The notes: a model not told the origin generated them from the sequence alone. 64,000 nt of DNA from Gammaproteobacteria bacterium (GCA_024234995.1 JACKNF010000017.1:1-64000); one strand, 5' to 3'; shown: positions 1 to 9,282, numbered from the stretch's first letter. Numbers and translations are program-made.

Positions 1-137
1 GGTTTATGCGCCGGATTGAAGTGCTGTGTGCCGATTGCGGGGCGCACCTCGGTCATGTATTTGACGATGGCCCTGCGCCAACTAGCTTACGCTATTGCAT
101 CAACTCAGCAGCGCTGAAGTTACAAAAAACCGGGTGA
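1..137 (+). CDS. msrB: Peptide-methionine (R)-S-oxide reductase MsrB, C-terminal end (gene begins outside the window)
   Basis: Only the last 44 codons are present, read from base 3 to the TGA at 135-137. The translation carries the second zinc-binding CxxC (CADCGAHLGHVF) and the catalytic RYCINSAAL motif, whose Cys attacks the R-sulfoxide of methionine. Both are diagnostic of MsrB, which repairs oxidised methionine in the cytoplasm using thioredoxin. The stop codon sits inside a terminator hairpin shared with the convergent kinase gene. The identity is secure; nothing can be said about the N-terminus or any fusion to MsrA. Confidence 0.93.
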   Translation, partial: FMRRIEVLCADCGAHLGHVFDDGPAPTSLRYCINSAALKLQKTG

Positions 138-147
138 CTACCCGGTT
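124..147 (-). terminator. Convergent rho-independent terminator between msrB and the hybrid kinase
   Basis: Bases 128-135 (AACCGGGT) and 140-147 (ACCCGGTT) form a perfect 8-bp stem with a 4-base loop. On the minus strand the stem is followed by six T (the A-run at 124-129), which makes it a good intrinsic terminator for the kinase gene ending at 149. On the plus strand the following T-run is weak (ACTATTTAT), so termination of msrB is less certain. Confidence 0.8.
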
Positions 148-148
148 A

Positions 149-2221
149 CTATTTATGGGGAACCCAGCGCTTAAGCGTCTGGTAGAGATCATCGCGTGAA
201 AATGGCTTTGACAGGTAATCATCCATGCCAGCGGTCAGGCAGCGTTCCCGGTCACCGGAGAGCGCATTAGCGGTGAGCGCAATGATTGGAATGTGACGGG
301 GTGTTGCATGATGGGATTGCGCTGCTTCGCGGCTGCGAATCACGGCTGTCGCTTCAAAGCCATCCATCTTGGGCATCTGGCAATCCATAAGTACGAGGTC
401 AAATTGATATTTGCCGCAAGCATCGACAGTCTCCAAGCCATTGGTCACTGCCTCTACTTCCAGTCCTAGCGATTTCAGTATCTCTTCAGCTACGAGGCGA
501 TTGACGGGGTTATCCTCAGCGAGGAGCACGTGTCCTGCCAGCGGTTGTGCCTCAGCGGGTTTAATGCTTGACGACTTGGGATCGCCGAGGACGATAGCAA
601 GATTTATCGTGAACCAAAAAACCGTACCCTCGCCAGGCGTGCTTTCAAAATCGATTTCGCCCCCCATCATTTTCACGATTTGCTTAGAGATCACCAGACC
701 GAGACCGGTACCGCCGTATTTACGTGTGGTAGATCCGTCGGCTTGGGAGAACGGCTGAAACAGATGCGTGCGCGCCTCGGCAGAAATGCCAATCCCTGTA
801 TCATGCACCGTAAAGCGTAACCGGCAGGAATCCGTTCCAGACGGATTGGATTCTTTCATATCGCTGCGAATGACATCCACCCGGACGCTGCCTTGCTCGG
901 TGAACTTGATAGCATTACTGACCAGGTTGGCCAGAATCTGATGCAGACGCCCCGGGTCCCCATACAATCGGGCGGGGATAGCTGCATCGACATGCCAGGT
1001 TAATTCCAGATGCTTGCTTTGTGCTTGTAGTGCGAGCATCTGCAATGTTTCAGCGATCCGCTGCCGCATGTCAAACGTGGTTTCGCAGAGAGTGAGTTTG
1101 CCTGCCTCAATTTTCGAAAAGTCGAGGATCTCATCAATAATTCGGAGCAGGGTTTTACCGGAATCTTGTAAAACCCCCAGGTAGTACCGCTGTTGGCCGG
1201 TGAGCCTGGTCTGCTCCGCCAACAGTTGGGCCATACCCAACACGCCGTTCATTGGCGTGCGGATCTCGTGGCTCATATTAGCCAGGAATTGCGATTTGGT
1301 CCGGCTCGCTGTCTCGGCAGCGTCACGGGTTTGGCGTAACTCTTCCTCCACCCGTTTGCGTTCGGTCAGATCGTGGGCGACCACTTGCAAGGCCAGTTTA
1401 CCCTGATACATGAACGGGGCAGCGGCTACTTCCACAGGAAACACGGTTCCATCGAGCCGCACGTAGCGCTCTTCCAGTAGAGGAACTGCTTTTTTCATCA
1501 TGTGGATCTGCTGCAGACGCTCGCGTACCATTTCGTGGCAATCGGGATGGAGCCGGTCCCAGAATGACATTCCCAGCAGCGCCGCCGGGGAGTTAGCCCC
1601 GAACAACCGGACACCAGCGGCATTGATATAGGCGATTTTTTCATCGCAGTTGATGTAAATTGCATCGGGTGACAATTCAACAAGCTGCCGATAGGCATTC
1701 TCACTGTTTATCAATGCCTGTGTCGCTTGCCGCAGCGCGTGCATGGGGATCAGCCGCAGCGGAAAAAAGACGATGAGGCCCAATGTAAAGCTGCCTAGAG
1801 CGACGATCGCGGTTTCGACCATTAGGCCCTTCAGTGGAGCTGCCACTTCCAATGTGCCAATTTGAGCACCGAAGTCGTAAATTGGGTAGGTGTGGCTCAA
1901 TAGTAGCGTGGCCGGTTCCGGCAACGCCAGGCGGGCAATACTTTTTCCGTTCAAGTCGGCTACTGTGGCGCCGTGTTCCGGGCTGATGTATTTACGCAAT
2001 ACATCGTACAGCCGTTCAAATTCGAAGCGCCACAAACCAGCATTGCGGTTAATATATTCGGTAACTGCTGTTGCAGCGATGCGAACTTCGCTTTGCAGCG
2101 CGCCGCTGCGATTTTGATAGGACAACAGAAAAAAAACGGCGGGTGGCGCCAGCGTTACGATCATTGCTAAAGCGCCTGCCAGCCAAGTCAATGAGCGTTT
2201 GAGTGAGGGGTGTTCGCTCAC
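149..2221 (-). CDS. Membrane hybrid sensor histidine kinase (2 TM, PAS, HisKA, HATPase, REC)
   Basis: An inner-membrane sensor kinase of 690 aa if it starts at the GTG at 2221; the open frame continues to an ATG at 2299 (716 aa). In the longer numbering the order is TM1 (about 37-60), periplasmic loop, TM2 (about 162-184), PAS (about 200-315), HisKA with phospho-acceptor His344 in SHEIRTPMNG, HATPase_c with DTGIGIS and GGTGLGL boxes, and a C-terminal REC domain with acceptor Asp in VLMDCQMPKMDG. There is no HPt domain, so a separate phosphotransfer protein is expected. The GTG start is preferred because it stands at the end of the second copy of a 41-bp duplication whose other copy contains the preceding gene's stop as GTGA. 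The periplasmic binding protein just upstream may supply the signal (inference). Confidence 0.9.
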   Translation of the reverse strand: MSEHPSLKRSLTWLAGALAMIVTLAPPAVFFLLSYQNRSGALQSEVRIAATAVTEYINRNAGLWRFEFERLYDVLRKYISPEHGATVADLNGKSIARLALPEPATLLLSHTYPIYDFGAQIGTLEVAAPLKGLMVETAIVALGSFTLGLIVFFPLRLIPMHALRQATQALINSENAYRQLVELSPDAIYINCDEKIAYINAAGVRLFGANSPAALLGMSFWDRLHPDCHEMVRERLQQIHMMKKAVPLLEERYVRLDGTVFPVEVAAAPFMYQGKLALQVVAHDLTERKRVEEELRQTRDAAETASRTKSQFLANMSHEIRTPMNGVLGMAQLLAEQTRLTGQQRYYLGVLQDSGKTLLRIIDEILDFSKIEAGKLTLCETTFDMRQRIAETLQMLALQAQSKHLELTWHVDAAIPARLYGDPGRLHQILANLVSNAIKFTEQGSVRVDVIRSDMKESNPSGTDSCRLRFTVHDTGIGISAEARTHLFQPFSQADGSTTRKYGGTGLGLVISKQIVKMMGGEIDFESTPGEGTVFWFTINLAIVLGDPKSSSIKPAEAQPLAGHVLLAEDNPVNRLVAEEILKSLGLEVEAVTNGLETVDACGKYQFDLVLMDCQMPKMDGFEATAVIRSREAAQSHHATPRHIPIIALTANALSGDRERCLTAGMDDYLSKPFSRDDLYQTLKRWVPHK

Positions 2222-2279
2222 GGTTGGTGCGAGACGGGCTTGAGGGAGGGATGCTCGCTCACGGCTGGTGTGGGACGGG
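2199..2279. repeat. 41-bp tandem duplication across the junction of the binding-protein and kinase genes
   Basis: Bases 2199-2238 and 2240-2279 are direct repeats with a 41-bp period and about 85% identity; both carry a GCTCAC core, i.e. GTGAGC on the minus strand. Each unit holds, on the minus strand, the codons for a C-terminal HQP, a TGA and an overlapping GTG. The period is not a multiple of three, so the two GTG codons lie in different frames. Confidence 0.8.
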
Positions 2280-3119
2280 AGCGTAGCCAGTACGGGCAAG
2301 CACCTCCCGCCCGGACGTCGAGAGCATGAACTCCAGAAAGCCTTGGGCTACTGGCGACAGCGTGGGGCCGCGTGTGACGTAGAGGGTCTTGAAGTAAGGA
2401 TAATTCTCCTGGGTCATAGCCGCCAGGGTCGGCTGCATGCCGTTGAGAGGTAAAATACGCAGCTTACGTTTCTGGTTTTGCATCAAACCCAGGTTGGTTG
2501 TGCCGATGGCGTTGGGCGTGCTCTCCAGCAAGGCTATGTTTTCCAGGTCGTTAGCGGCTACCAGCATACCGGGCCGCGCTAAGGCGGCATCAATCGCTTG
2601 ATCCATCGTTGGCGATAGATTACGCAGGATCAAGGTGTCCGATTCCATCGGACTGCGCAACACCAGCCGGATCGGTGAACCGTCGGCCCAAGTGGTTGTT
2701 TTGCCGCTGTAGATCGCGGCGAGTTGCTCGATCGTAAAACCAGCATGTTCCTGTTCCTTGGAAGTGACCACAAGAAAAGGCGTGTGACCGAGCGGCCAAT
2801 CTTGGCCGCCCTGGGCCTTTTGTTCCTTGGTTAGCGGCTTGCCAGGTATGGCGAGATCAATAGTGCCGGCCAGGACCGCGCGAATCGAAGCATTGCTGCC
2901 CATGGGTGGATTGATCAAACGCACCGTGACTTCTGGCTTGAGGCTCTTATAAGCTTGAGCGAATTGCTCGACCAGCGGCGCGGATGAACCTGTGCCTCCA
3001 ACAGTGAGTGTTCCGGCCTGGGCGAGACGTAGTGGGCTCACCATATCCACTGCCAGCAAAAAAATCAGGGTAATGAGGGCAGTCAAGCTAATACCATCTT
3101 TCCACACAGTGCGTTGCAT
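2259..3119 (-). CDS. Periplasmic substrate-binding protein, PstS/phosphate-like family
   Basis: A 286-aa exported protein. It starts with an N-terminal signal peptide (hydrophobic about 11-33, likely cleavage after AQA at about 36) and continues with VGGTGSSAPLVEQFA, typical of PstS-like type 2 periplasmic binding proteins that close around phosphate or another oxyanion. A GGGAGAA ribosome site lies 6-7 bases upstream of the ATG. No ABC permease or ATPase genes are adjacent; the next gene is a membrane hybrid kinase. A sensory role, presenting bound ligand to the kinase, is therefore more likely than transport (inference). The true ligand cannot be read from the sequence. Confidence 0.82.
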   Translation of the reverse strand: MQRTVWKDGISLTALITLIFLLAVDMVSPLRLAQAGTLTVGGTGSSAPLVEQFAQAYKSLKPEVTVRLINPPMGSNASIRAVLAGTIDLAIPGKPLTKEQKAQGGQDWPLGHTPFLVVTSKEQEHAGFTIEQLAAIYSGKTTTWADGSPIRLVLRSPMESDTLILRNLSPTMDQAIDAALARPGMLVAANDLENIALLESTPNAIGTTNLGLMQNQKRKLRILPLNGMQPTLAAMTQENYPYFKTLYVTRGPTLSPVAQGFLEFMLSTSGREVLARTGYAPVPHQP

Positions 3120-3158
3120 GACGCTTCTCCCAATTTGTCTAAATTTTAACTATACCGG

Positions 3159-4025
3159 TCAAGGCCGTTGCATTTCCCATGCAGTAGGATTATTCAATAC
3201 GGCATTGCATGTTGCCGGTAAGCGGTCCGCGGAGGGGGGGCTAGGCTTCCGGTAGGGTTTAGGCGAGCGCGCTGCCTGCACGATGTCCCGGACCCAGTTC
3301 GCCAAATCAGCATCGCAGCCATCACCGGGCGGGATCGGTTGTTGCGGCTTACACTGGCCGGAATCAGGCGGACAGGCCAGCCGGACGTGAAAATGGGCGT
3401 CGTGACTCCACCAGGGACGTACTTTATTCAGCCAAGCACGGTCAGTTTCGCTGTCGCACAATGCCTGCTTGATGATCGCGTTGACAAAGATGCGCTCTAC
3501 ACGCGGCGATTGTGCTGCAAGCTTTAAGGCATCCCGGTAATACGGTGACCAGCGGGTGTGATTTAACCTGCCCTCAGTCGCACGCACCATCGACAACATA
3601 TTGATTCGCTCAGTATCCGCCGGCGATAGCACTCGATCACGCGGTTGCTGCAAGAACCACACATCCACATCCAAGCCACTCTGGTGGCTGCGGTGGCCAT
3701 TGGGCATGGGGCCGCCGCGCGGTTGTCCTAAGTCGCCAATCAGCAATCGATTGCCATGCCCGGCCGCCTGCCGCCCCTGTTCTTCGATGAACCGGATCAA
3801 CAGGGGATGACCGTAGTAACGGTTGCGGCTCGCGCGCATGACCTGGTAGCCGTCGCCCGTCAAAGGGAGCGCGACTGCTCCAGCGATACAGCCAGCCGCG
3901 TAGGAACCGATCACTTGAGGCCGGCCGGCTAGCGGATAACCGATTTTACTCCAAGCATTACCCGCATATGCGGAAGTCATGCCTGAGGAAAGCAGGAAAA
4001 GTAGTGCGATGAATTGGATAACCAT
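3159..4025 (-). CDS. mepA: Penicillin-insensitive murein endopeptidase MepA
   Basis: A 288-aa periplasmic zinc peptidase of family M74 (LAS group) that cuts D-alanyl-meso-diaminopimelyl cross-links in peptidoglycan. A signal peptide ends near SAYA (about residue 21). The zinc-site motifs HRSHQSGLDVDVWF (about 112-125) and HDAHFHVRL (about 209-217) are intact, as is the conserved GDLGQPRGGPMPNGH lead-in. Length matches the family (about 275 aa). The strong GGAAGGAG ribosome site before the ATG fixes the start. It lies 39 bp upstream of the binding-protein gene and 73 bp after sppA on the same strand, so partial co-transcription is possible. Confidence 0.93.
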   Translation of the reverse strand: MVIQFIALLFLLSSGMTSAYAGNAWSKIGYPLAGRPQVIGSYAAGCIAGAVALPLTGDGYQVMRASRNRYYGHPLLIRFIEEQGRQAAGHGNRLLIGDLGQPRGGPMPNGHRSHQSGLDVDVWFLQQPRDRVLSPADTERINMLSMVRATEGRLNHTRWSPYYRDALKLAAQSPRVERIFVNAIIKQALCDSETDRAWLNKVRPWWSHDAHFHVRLACPPDSGQCKPQQPIPPGDGCDADLANWVRDIVQAARSPKPYRKPSPPSADRLPATCNAVLNNPTAWEMQRP

Positions 4026-4098
4026 AGGATGCGCTCCTTCCGGTGCGGGACATGGTTATAAATTTAGCCAGAAAATACGGCCAAGACTTTTTTCCAGC

Positions 4099-5073
4099 TT
4101 ACCGCCATTGCGGCATTCCTTCCACGCCTAGTCCATTAATCAGCGCTGCGCTCAAGCTGGTTTCTACGCCATCCAGCAGCCGCTCGACCCAACCTGTGCG
4201 CTGGGTGTAGTCTAAAATAGTTTTTTCACCGATCACTTCCTCGGCTACATAGCGGGCGCTGCCCAGCGCATCCACTAGACCGAGCTCCACACTCTGCGCA
4301 CCCGTCCACATCAGACCACTAAATATTTCAGGATGATCTTTCAAGCGCTCGCCCCGGCCTTGTTTAACTGCAGCAATGAATTGCTGATGGATCGCATCCA
4401 GCATCCTCTGTAGATGCTGGACTTCATCCGGGTTCACCGGCTTGAATGGATCAAGGAAGTCCTTATTGGCGCCCGCTGTATAAGCCCGCCGTTCCACCCC
4501 CAGCTTGGCGATCGCATCGGTAAACCCGAAACTGTCCATGCGTACTCCGATGGAACCCACGATGCTGGCTTGGTTCGCGTAGATGCTCTGTGCTGCCGCA
4601 GCGATATAGTAGCCACCCGAGGCGCAGACATCGCTCGCCACTGCGTAAACCGGGGTTTTTGGATATTGTTGGCGCAGTTTCTGGATCTCGTCGTAAATCT
4701 CTCCGGCTTGCACCGGACTGCCGCCGGGACTGTTGATTTGCAAGACGACACCGGCTGTTTTGTCATCCTTGAAGGCCTTGCGCAACGCTCCGATGATATT
4801 TTTTGCGCTGGCTTCAGTGCTGCTGGAGATTAACCCGTCGATGCGAACCAGCGCAGTGTGGCGTTTGGTGCTAACGGTTGCCTTGCCCAGATTATCCGGC
4901 CAAGCCAGCGCTAGCAGCAGTACCAGATAGGCGAAGAACAGGAATTTAAAAAAAATCCCCCAGCGCCTGGCTCGCCGCTGTTCAGTCACTGCAGCGAACA
5001 CCAGCTTGGTCAGGGTATCTCGCGCCCAACGCTCGTCATCAGGAGGGGTGGAATTCGGATTCAGGTCGTTCAT
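4099..5073 (-). CDS. sppA: Signal peptide peptidase SppA, short form (family S49)
   Basis: A 324-aa membrane-anchored serine protease that degrades cleaved signal peptides. One TM segment lies at about 41-60 after a cytoplasmic N-terminus. The S49 core shows INSPGGSP, the catalytic Ser in DVCASGGYYIA (about residue 153) and the general-base Lys in GANKDFLDPF (about 204). This is the single-domain form, not the duplicated 67-kDa form of E. coli. An AAAGG ribosome site precedes the ATG. It follows rluC by 15 bp and is probably in the same operon. Confidence 0.92.
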   Translation of the reverse strand: MNDLNPNSTPPDDERWARDTLTKLVFAAVTEQRRARRWGIFFKFLFFAYLVLLLALAWPDNLGKATVSTKRHTALVRIDGLISSSTEASAKNIIGALRKAFKDDKTAGVVLQINSPGGSPVQAGEIYDEIQKLRQQYPKTPVYAVASDVCASGGYYIAAAAQSIYANQASIVGSIGVRMDSFGFTDAIAKLGVERRAYTAGANKDFLDPFKPVNPDEVQHLQRMLDAIHQQFIAAVKQGRGERLKDHPEIFSGLMWTGAQSVELGLVDALGSARYVAEEVIGEKTILDYTQRTGWVERLLDGVETSLSAALINGLGVEGMPQWR

Positions 5074-5088
5074 GTCAGCCTTTTGGAA

Positions 5089-6129
5089 TTAGCGATTAAA
5101 TGCCCGCTTTCTCCTGCCTGGGGAAGAAGGTCCGGGAGAAGAGGGGATGCTGTGAATTGTTGCCGAACCGATCAAATCCAGTACTGTTTTAAGTTCGGCG
5201 CTCAATGGCGCGCTGACGGCAATATCCCGCCCGCCCAGCGGCAGACTCAGACTGTGAGCATGCAGAAACAGCCGACGCAGCCCATAATCTTCCACCATCC
5301 TCCGGTTGAATGCAGCATCGCCGTACTTATCATCGCCAGCCAGCGGATAGCCGGCATGCGCGGCATGGACGCGAATTTGATGGGTGCGTCCGGTCGCAAT
5401 CCAGGCTTCCAGGAGCGAAGCGGGTGCATGCAGGCTGACCGGCTGGAACCGGGTAAGAGCCGGTTTGCCATCATCCAGCACCTCGACCATGCGTTCTCCA
5501 CCGCGCAACACATTGCGCCGCAAGGGCTGGTTGACTTCACGCGGGCCGTGGTTCCAATAGCCACGCACCAGCGCCAGGTAGCGTTTCTCCACCCTTCCAG
5601 CCCGGAATGCTTCCTGAATTTGCCGCAGCGCCGCCGGCGTTCGCGCTAACGCTAGACAGCCGCTTGTATCGCGATCCAGCCGATGTGCCAGCTCCAGAAA
5701 CGGCTCATCCGGCCGCAATGCTCGTAGAATCTCGATAATCCCATAATCGACGCCGCTGCCCTTATGCACCGCTAATCCAGCGGGCTTATCCAGCACCAGC
5801 AGCTCCCGGTCCTCGTAGAGCACAACTTCCCGCAACTGTTCCGCCAACCCTAATGGTGGCCTGAACGGTTGGCCGTTCTGTTCCGTTAACCGCACGGGAG
5901 GGATACGTAGCACATCACCGGCTTGCAGGCGCTGACTCGGTGAGACCCGGCCACCATTCAGCCGTACCTCGCCAGTGCGTAGAATGCGATAAATTAGGCT
6001 CTTGGGCGCACCTTTCAATTCACGCAGCAGAAAATTATCGAGGCGCTGCCCAGTATATGCTGGAGTAATTTCCAGATAGCGCACCCCGCCGGGAGAAGGG
6101 GAATCAGGCTTTATTTGAAGCACGTTCAT
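5089..6129 (-). CDS. rluC: 23S rRNA pseudouridine synthase RluC
   Basis: A 346-aa enzyme of the RluA family that makes pseudouridine at positions 955, 2504 and 2580 of 23S rRNA (E. coli numbering, family knowledge). It has an N-terminal S4 RNA-binding domain (about 28-80, RLDNFLLRELKGAPKSLIYR) and a catalytic domain with HRLDRDTSG, Asp152 being the nucleophile. Divergence from rne across a roughly 320-bp leader is the same arrangement as in E. coli, which supports the C rather than D paralogue. The last 20 residues are Pro/Arg-rich and look like an extension read through a GC-rich repeat. Confidence 0.93.
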   Translation of the reverse strand: MNVLQIKPDSPSPGGVRYLEITPAYTGQRLDNFLLRELKGAPKSLIYRILRTGEVRLNGGRVSPSQRLQAGDVLRIPPVRLTEQNGQPFRPPLGLAEQLREVVLYEDRELLVLDKPAGLAVHKGSGVDYGIIEILRALRPDEPFLELAHRLDRDTSGCLALARTPAALRQIQEAFRAGRVEKRYLALVRGYWNHGPREVNQPLRRNVLRGGERMVEVLDDGKPALTRFQPVSLHAPASLLEAWIATGRTHQIRVHAAHAGYPLAGDDKYGDAAFNRRMVEDYGLRRLFLHAHSLSLPLGGRDIAVSAPLSAELKTVLDLIGSATIHSIPSSPGPSSPGRRKRAFNR

Positions 6130-6450
6130 CAGACTGTTATAGTTGCAAAGGTTGTCGTCAATGGCTCGAAAAGCCGGCGAAACTGGAACAATATACGATA
6201 TCGGTTTTCACACCTGCGCGCCATTTTGCCCGGCGAGCGGTGGTTTTCAAAGGGTTTTCCCGCCGCTCGACCCTTTTCTGACCAGAGCGGCTCTTGACCG
6301 CGCTCCCAGCCGACTGGCAACGACCTTTAGCGTATTGGGGACAGCCCGTTTTTGTACCTTGATTCCCCGGGCTATCTCTCGCCCCAGACACGCCTCGGCG
6401 ACAACTGTGTTGCCCCCGGTGATGGTTGAGCGCAAGGAATCTCAATTTAT
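6130..6450 (+). promoter_or_regulatory. rne leader region with a stable hairpin
   Basis: These 321 bp separate the divergent rluC and rne starts and hold no convincing gene. Bases 6234-6243 (CGAGCGGTGG) pair with 6260-6269 (CCGCCGCTCG) in a 10-bp stem with one G-U pair and a 16-base loop. In enterobacteria the long rne leader contains hairpins through which RNase E represses its own mRNA. The same layout here suggests equivalent autoregulation (inference). I found no confident -35/-10 pair. Confidence 0.5.
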
Positions 6451-9270
6451 ATGAAACGCATGCTGATTAACGCAACTCAGCAGGAGGAGCTGCGCGTAGC
6501 GCTCGTTGATGGCCAAAAACTGTTCGATCTCGACATCGAAACTCCCTCGCGGGAACAGAAAAAATCCAACATCTACAAAGGGCGCATTACCCGTGTCGAA
6601 CCCGGATTAGAAGCCGCATTTGTCGATTACGGGGCTGAACGGCACGGTTTCCTGCCCTTCAAGGAAATCAATCGTAGCAATTTTGATCCTCAGGCGGACA
6701 GCAGCCGCCCCAATATCCGTGAAGCGATCCGCGAAGGCCAGGATATTGTCATTCAGGTAGAGAAAGAAGAGCGTGGCAACAAGGGTGCGGCACTCACCAC
6801 CTTCATCAGTTTGGCCGGCCGCTATCTGGTACTGATGCCTAACAATCCGCGGGCAGGCGGGGTATCGCGGCGTATCGAAGGCGAGGATCGCCAGGAAATC
6901 CGCGAAATTATGAGCAGCCTGGATATCCCCGACGGCATGGGCCTGATCGTGCGGACTGCCGGTGTTGGCCGCTCGCAGGAAGAATTGCAATGGGATCTGG
7001 ATTACCTGCTAAACCTGTGGCGGGCTATCGAGGCTGCCTCCTCGCAGAAGAAGGCGCCTTTCCTGATCTATCAGGAAAGCAACATCATCATCCGCGCCCT
7101 GCGCGACTACTTGCGCGCTGACATCGGCGAAATTCTGATAGACAACGCGGCGGTTTACCGGCAGGCCCAGGAGTTTGTGCAGCAGGTGATGCCGCATAAC
7201 CTGAGCAAGCTCAAGCTCTATCAGGACAACGTTCCCCTGTTCTCCCGTTTTCAGATCGAGTCGCAGATCGAAACCGCCTATCAACGCGAGGTCAGCCTGC
7301 CATCTGGCGGTAGTGTTGTCATTGATTATACTGAAGCACTGGTATCCATCGACATCAACTCGGCGCGCGCTACGAAGGGCAGCGACATTGAGGAAACAGC
7401 GCTGACGACCAACTTGGAAGCAGCGGATGAAATCGCCCGGCAGATGCGCTTGCGCGATTTGGGCGGATTGATCGTCATCGATTTCATTGACATGAATGCT
7501 GCGCGTAACCAGCGGGAGGTCGAGAACCGGTTGCGTGAAGCATTGAAGATGGATCGTGCCCGGGTGCAGGTTGGCCGTATCTCCCGGTTTGGTTTGCTGG
7601 AAATGTCACGGCAACGGTTGCGGCCTTCACTGGATGAGGCCAGTCATGTTATCTGCCCGCGTTGCGAGGGCCGGGGTACCATCCGCAATATCGAATCATT
7701 GGCGCTGAGTGTATTGCGGCTGATCCAAGAAGAAGCCATGAAGGACAAGACGGGCCGGGTTGTCACACAATTGCCTGTCAAGGTTGCTACCTTCCTGCTT
7801 AATGAAAAACGCGATGCGATTCGTGCTTTTGAACAGCGTCACCGGGTGGGCATTCTGCTGATCCCCAATGAATCATTGGAGACGCCGCATTTCAAATTAA
7901 GCCGCTTGCGCGTCGAAGAATTGTCAGAAGCTCAACGGCTATCGTACACCTTGGCCGAAGATTACGAGGAACAATACGAGGCGCAAGTCAATGCGACCAC
8001 GCGTGACACTGTCGACGAACCAGCCGTCAAAAGTGTCGCGCCAGCCAGCCCAGCGCCACTCCCGCCGGCACCAGTGCCCAAGCCGGAGGTTAACCCCAGT
8101 TTTTTCCGCTGGCTATGGGGCAATTTATTTGGGCAGCCGCAACTGCCGTCTTCCAGAGATGAGCGGCCCGGACGGCCCAGTGGAAAGCCGGCTAAACCTG
8201 AACGGCAGCGCCGTGACCGTCCGGGGCGACGCACTGAGGCAGAACAACCGGCGGCTGTAGAGGCGCCTGCTATCAAGACAGCCGCTGTGCCATCTGCGGT
8301 CGAGGCAGCGCCGGTGCCGATCCCACCGCCGGCTGAGGAAGCGCAGCCGGAATCCAAATGGGTGGATGGATCTGTGGTAACGCCTGCTACGGAACTGGAA
8401 ACAACTGTTGCGGTTGTTGAAAGCGAAGAGGAAGCCTCAGGGCGGAGCCGGCGGGGTCGGCGGGGTGGGCGGCGGCGGAAGCGCAGCGAAGCAGCGGCTG
8501 ATGCAGTTCCAGCCCATGCTGAGATACCTTCGGAACCCAGCGCGGGGATTGAGTCAGGCGATCATTCGGTAACTGGCGAGCCGGCTGCGCCAACGATCAC
8601 GACTGAGTCTGCCGCGCCTCAACGGCGTATCCGTAGCGGCCGCCCGCGCCTGCCTCGGGAGGTGCTCGCCGCCCAAGCGGCTTCAAAAGCGGCGAATGTA
8701 TCCGCTCCACTCAATGATGAGCTACCGGCGCCACCCCTCACCCGTCTGGAATATCCGACAGTGGATGAAGATAGAAAGGAGACGTCGAAAGGGGCAGATT
8801 CTCCTGCTACGGAGGCACCCGTCCAGCTTTCAGCCCAGGCCGAGGCCGAGGCGTCATTGGTGGAATCAGCCAGTTCAGCAACCGGACCGCTGCCGCCAGC
8901 CGGACCGCTGCCGCCGGCCGGACCGGCTTTCACCGAAGCAGAAGCGTCAGTTGTTATCAATACGGAAGCCGTTCAGGCTCCGGTCATTCTAGAAGCAATA
9001 ATCCCTGAGACCGGTGATACAGCGCCAACACTTGCAGTGCTGGATTCCGAGGTCAGAGAAACAGAAGCTGTGGTGGAAGCGACTGTAGCCGAAGTCCCGC
9101 CTAGCGAGCCTAGCGAAGCACCCGCTGCGCCGGAAGCGGCCATCGAAGACGTAGAGAACATCATCCCAGCCGCCGGATCCGAGCCGCCTCTTCCCGTTGA
9201 ACCCGTGACGGGATCTGCGGAACCAGTTGAATCTACCCCGGCATCGCTGGAAGGTGACACCAAACCTTAA
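6451..9270 (+). CDS. rne: Ribonuclease E
   Basis: A 939-aa endoribonuclease that initiates mRNA decay and matures rRNA and tRNA. The catalytic half (about 1-520) is nearly canonical: start MKRMLINATQQEELR, S1 domain with KGRITRVEPGLEAAFVDYG, magnesium-site aspartates in SIDINSARATKG and IVIDFIDMN, and the zinc link CPRCEGRG. The C-terminal half is Pro/Ala/Glu-rich and disordered, with an Arg-rich block (RSRRGRRGGRRRKR, about 665) suited to RNA binding and a tandem GPLPPA repeat near 812. This half normally scaffolds the degradosome and anchors the membrane. The start matches the E. coli N-terminus exactly, so the first ATG is used. Confidence 0.97.
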   Translation: MKRMLINATQQEELRVALVDGQKLFDLDIETPSREQKKSNIYKGRITRVEPGLEAAFVDYGAERHGFLPFKEINRSNFDPQADSSRPNIREAIREGQDIVIQVEKEERGNKGAALTTFISLAGRYLVLMPNNPRAGGVSRRIEGEDRQEIREIMSSLDIPDGMGLIVRTAGVGRSQEELQWDLDYLLNLWRAIEAASSQKKAPFLIYQESNIIIRALRDYLRADIGEILIDNAAVYRQAQEFVQQVMPHNLSKLKLYQDNVPLFSRFQIESQIETAYQREVSLPSGGSVVIDYTEALVSIDINSARATKGSDIEETALTTNLEAADEIARQMRLRDLGGLIVIDFIDMNAARNQREVENRLREALKMDRARVQVGRISRFGLLEMSRQRLRPSLDEASHVICPRCEGRGTIRNIESLALSVLRLIQEEAMKDKTGRVVTQLPVKVATFLLNEKRDAIRAFEQRHRVGILLIPNESLETPHFKLSRLRVEELSEAQRLSYTLAEDYEEQYEAQVNATTRDTVDEPAVKSVAPASPAPLPPAPVPKPEVNPSFFRWLWGNLFGQPQLPSSRDERPGRPSGKPAKPERQRRDRPGRRTEAEQPAAVEAPAIKTAAVPSAVEAAPVPIPPPAEEAQPESKWVDGSVVTPATELETTVAVVESEEEASGRSRRGRRGGRRRKRSEAAADAVPAHAEIPSEPSAGIESGDHSVTGEPAAPTITTESAAPQRRIRSGRPRLPREVLAAQAASKAANVSAPLNDELPAPPLTRLEYPTVDEDRKETSKGADSPATEAPVQLSAQAEAEASLVESASSATGPLPPAGPLPPAGPAFTEAEASVVINTEAVQAPVILEAIIPETGDTAPTLAVLDSEVRETEAVVEATVAEVPPSEPSEAPAAPEAAIEDVENIIPAAGSEPPLPVEPVTGSAEPVESTPASLEGDTKP

Positions 9271-9282
9271 TGAAAATATTCA

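Noticed and set aside
4414..4833. 139-codon plus-strand frame opposite sppA
   Set aside because: Antisense shadow of a gene with an intact Ser/Lys catalytic dyad.
7962..9263. Several long frames antisense or in alternate frames to the 3' half of rne
   Set aside because: They arise from the Pro/Ala/Glu-rich, GC-biased repeats of the RNase E scaffold region.
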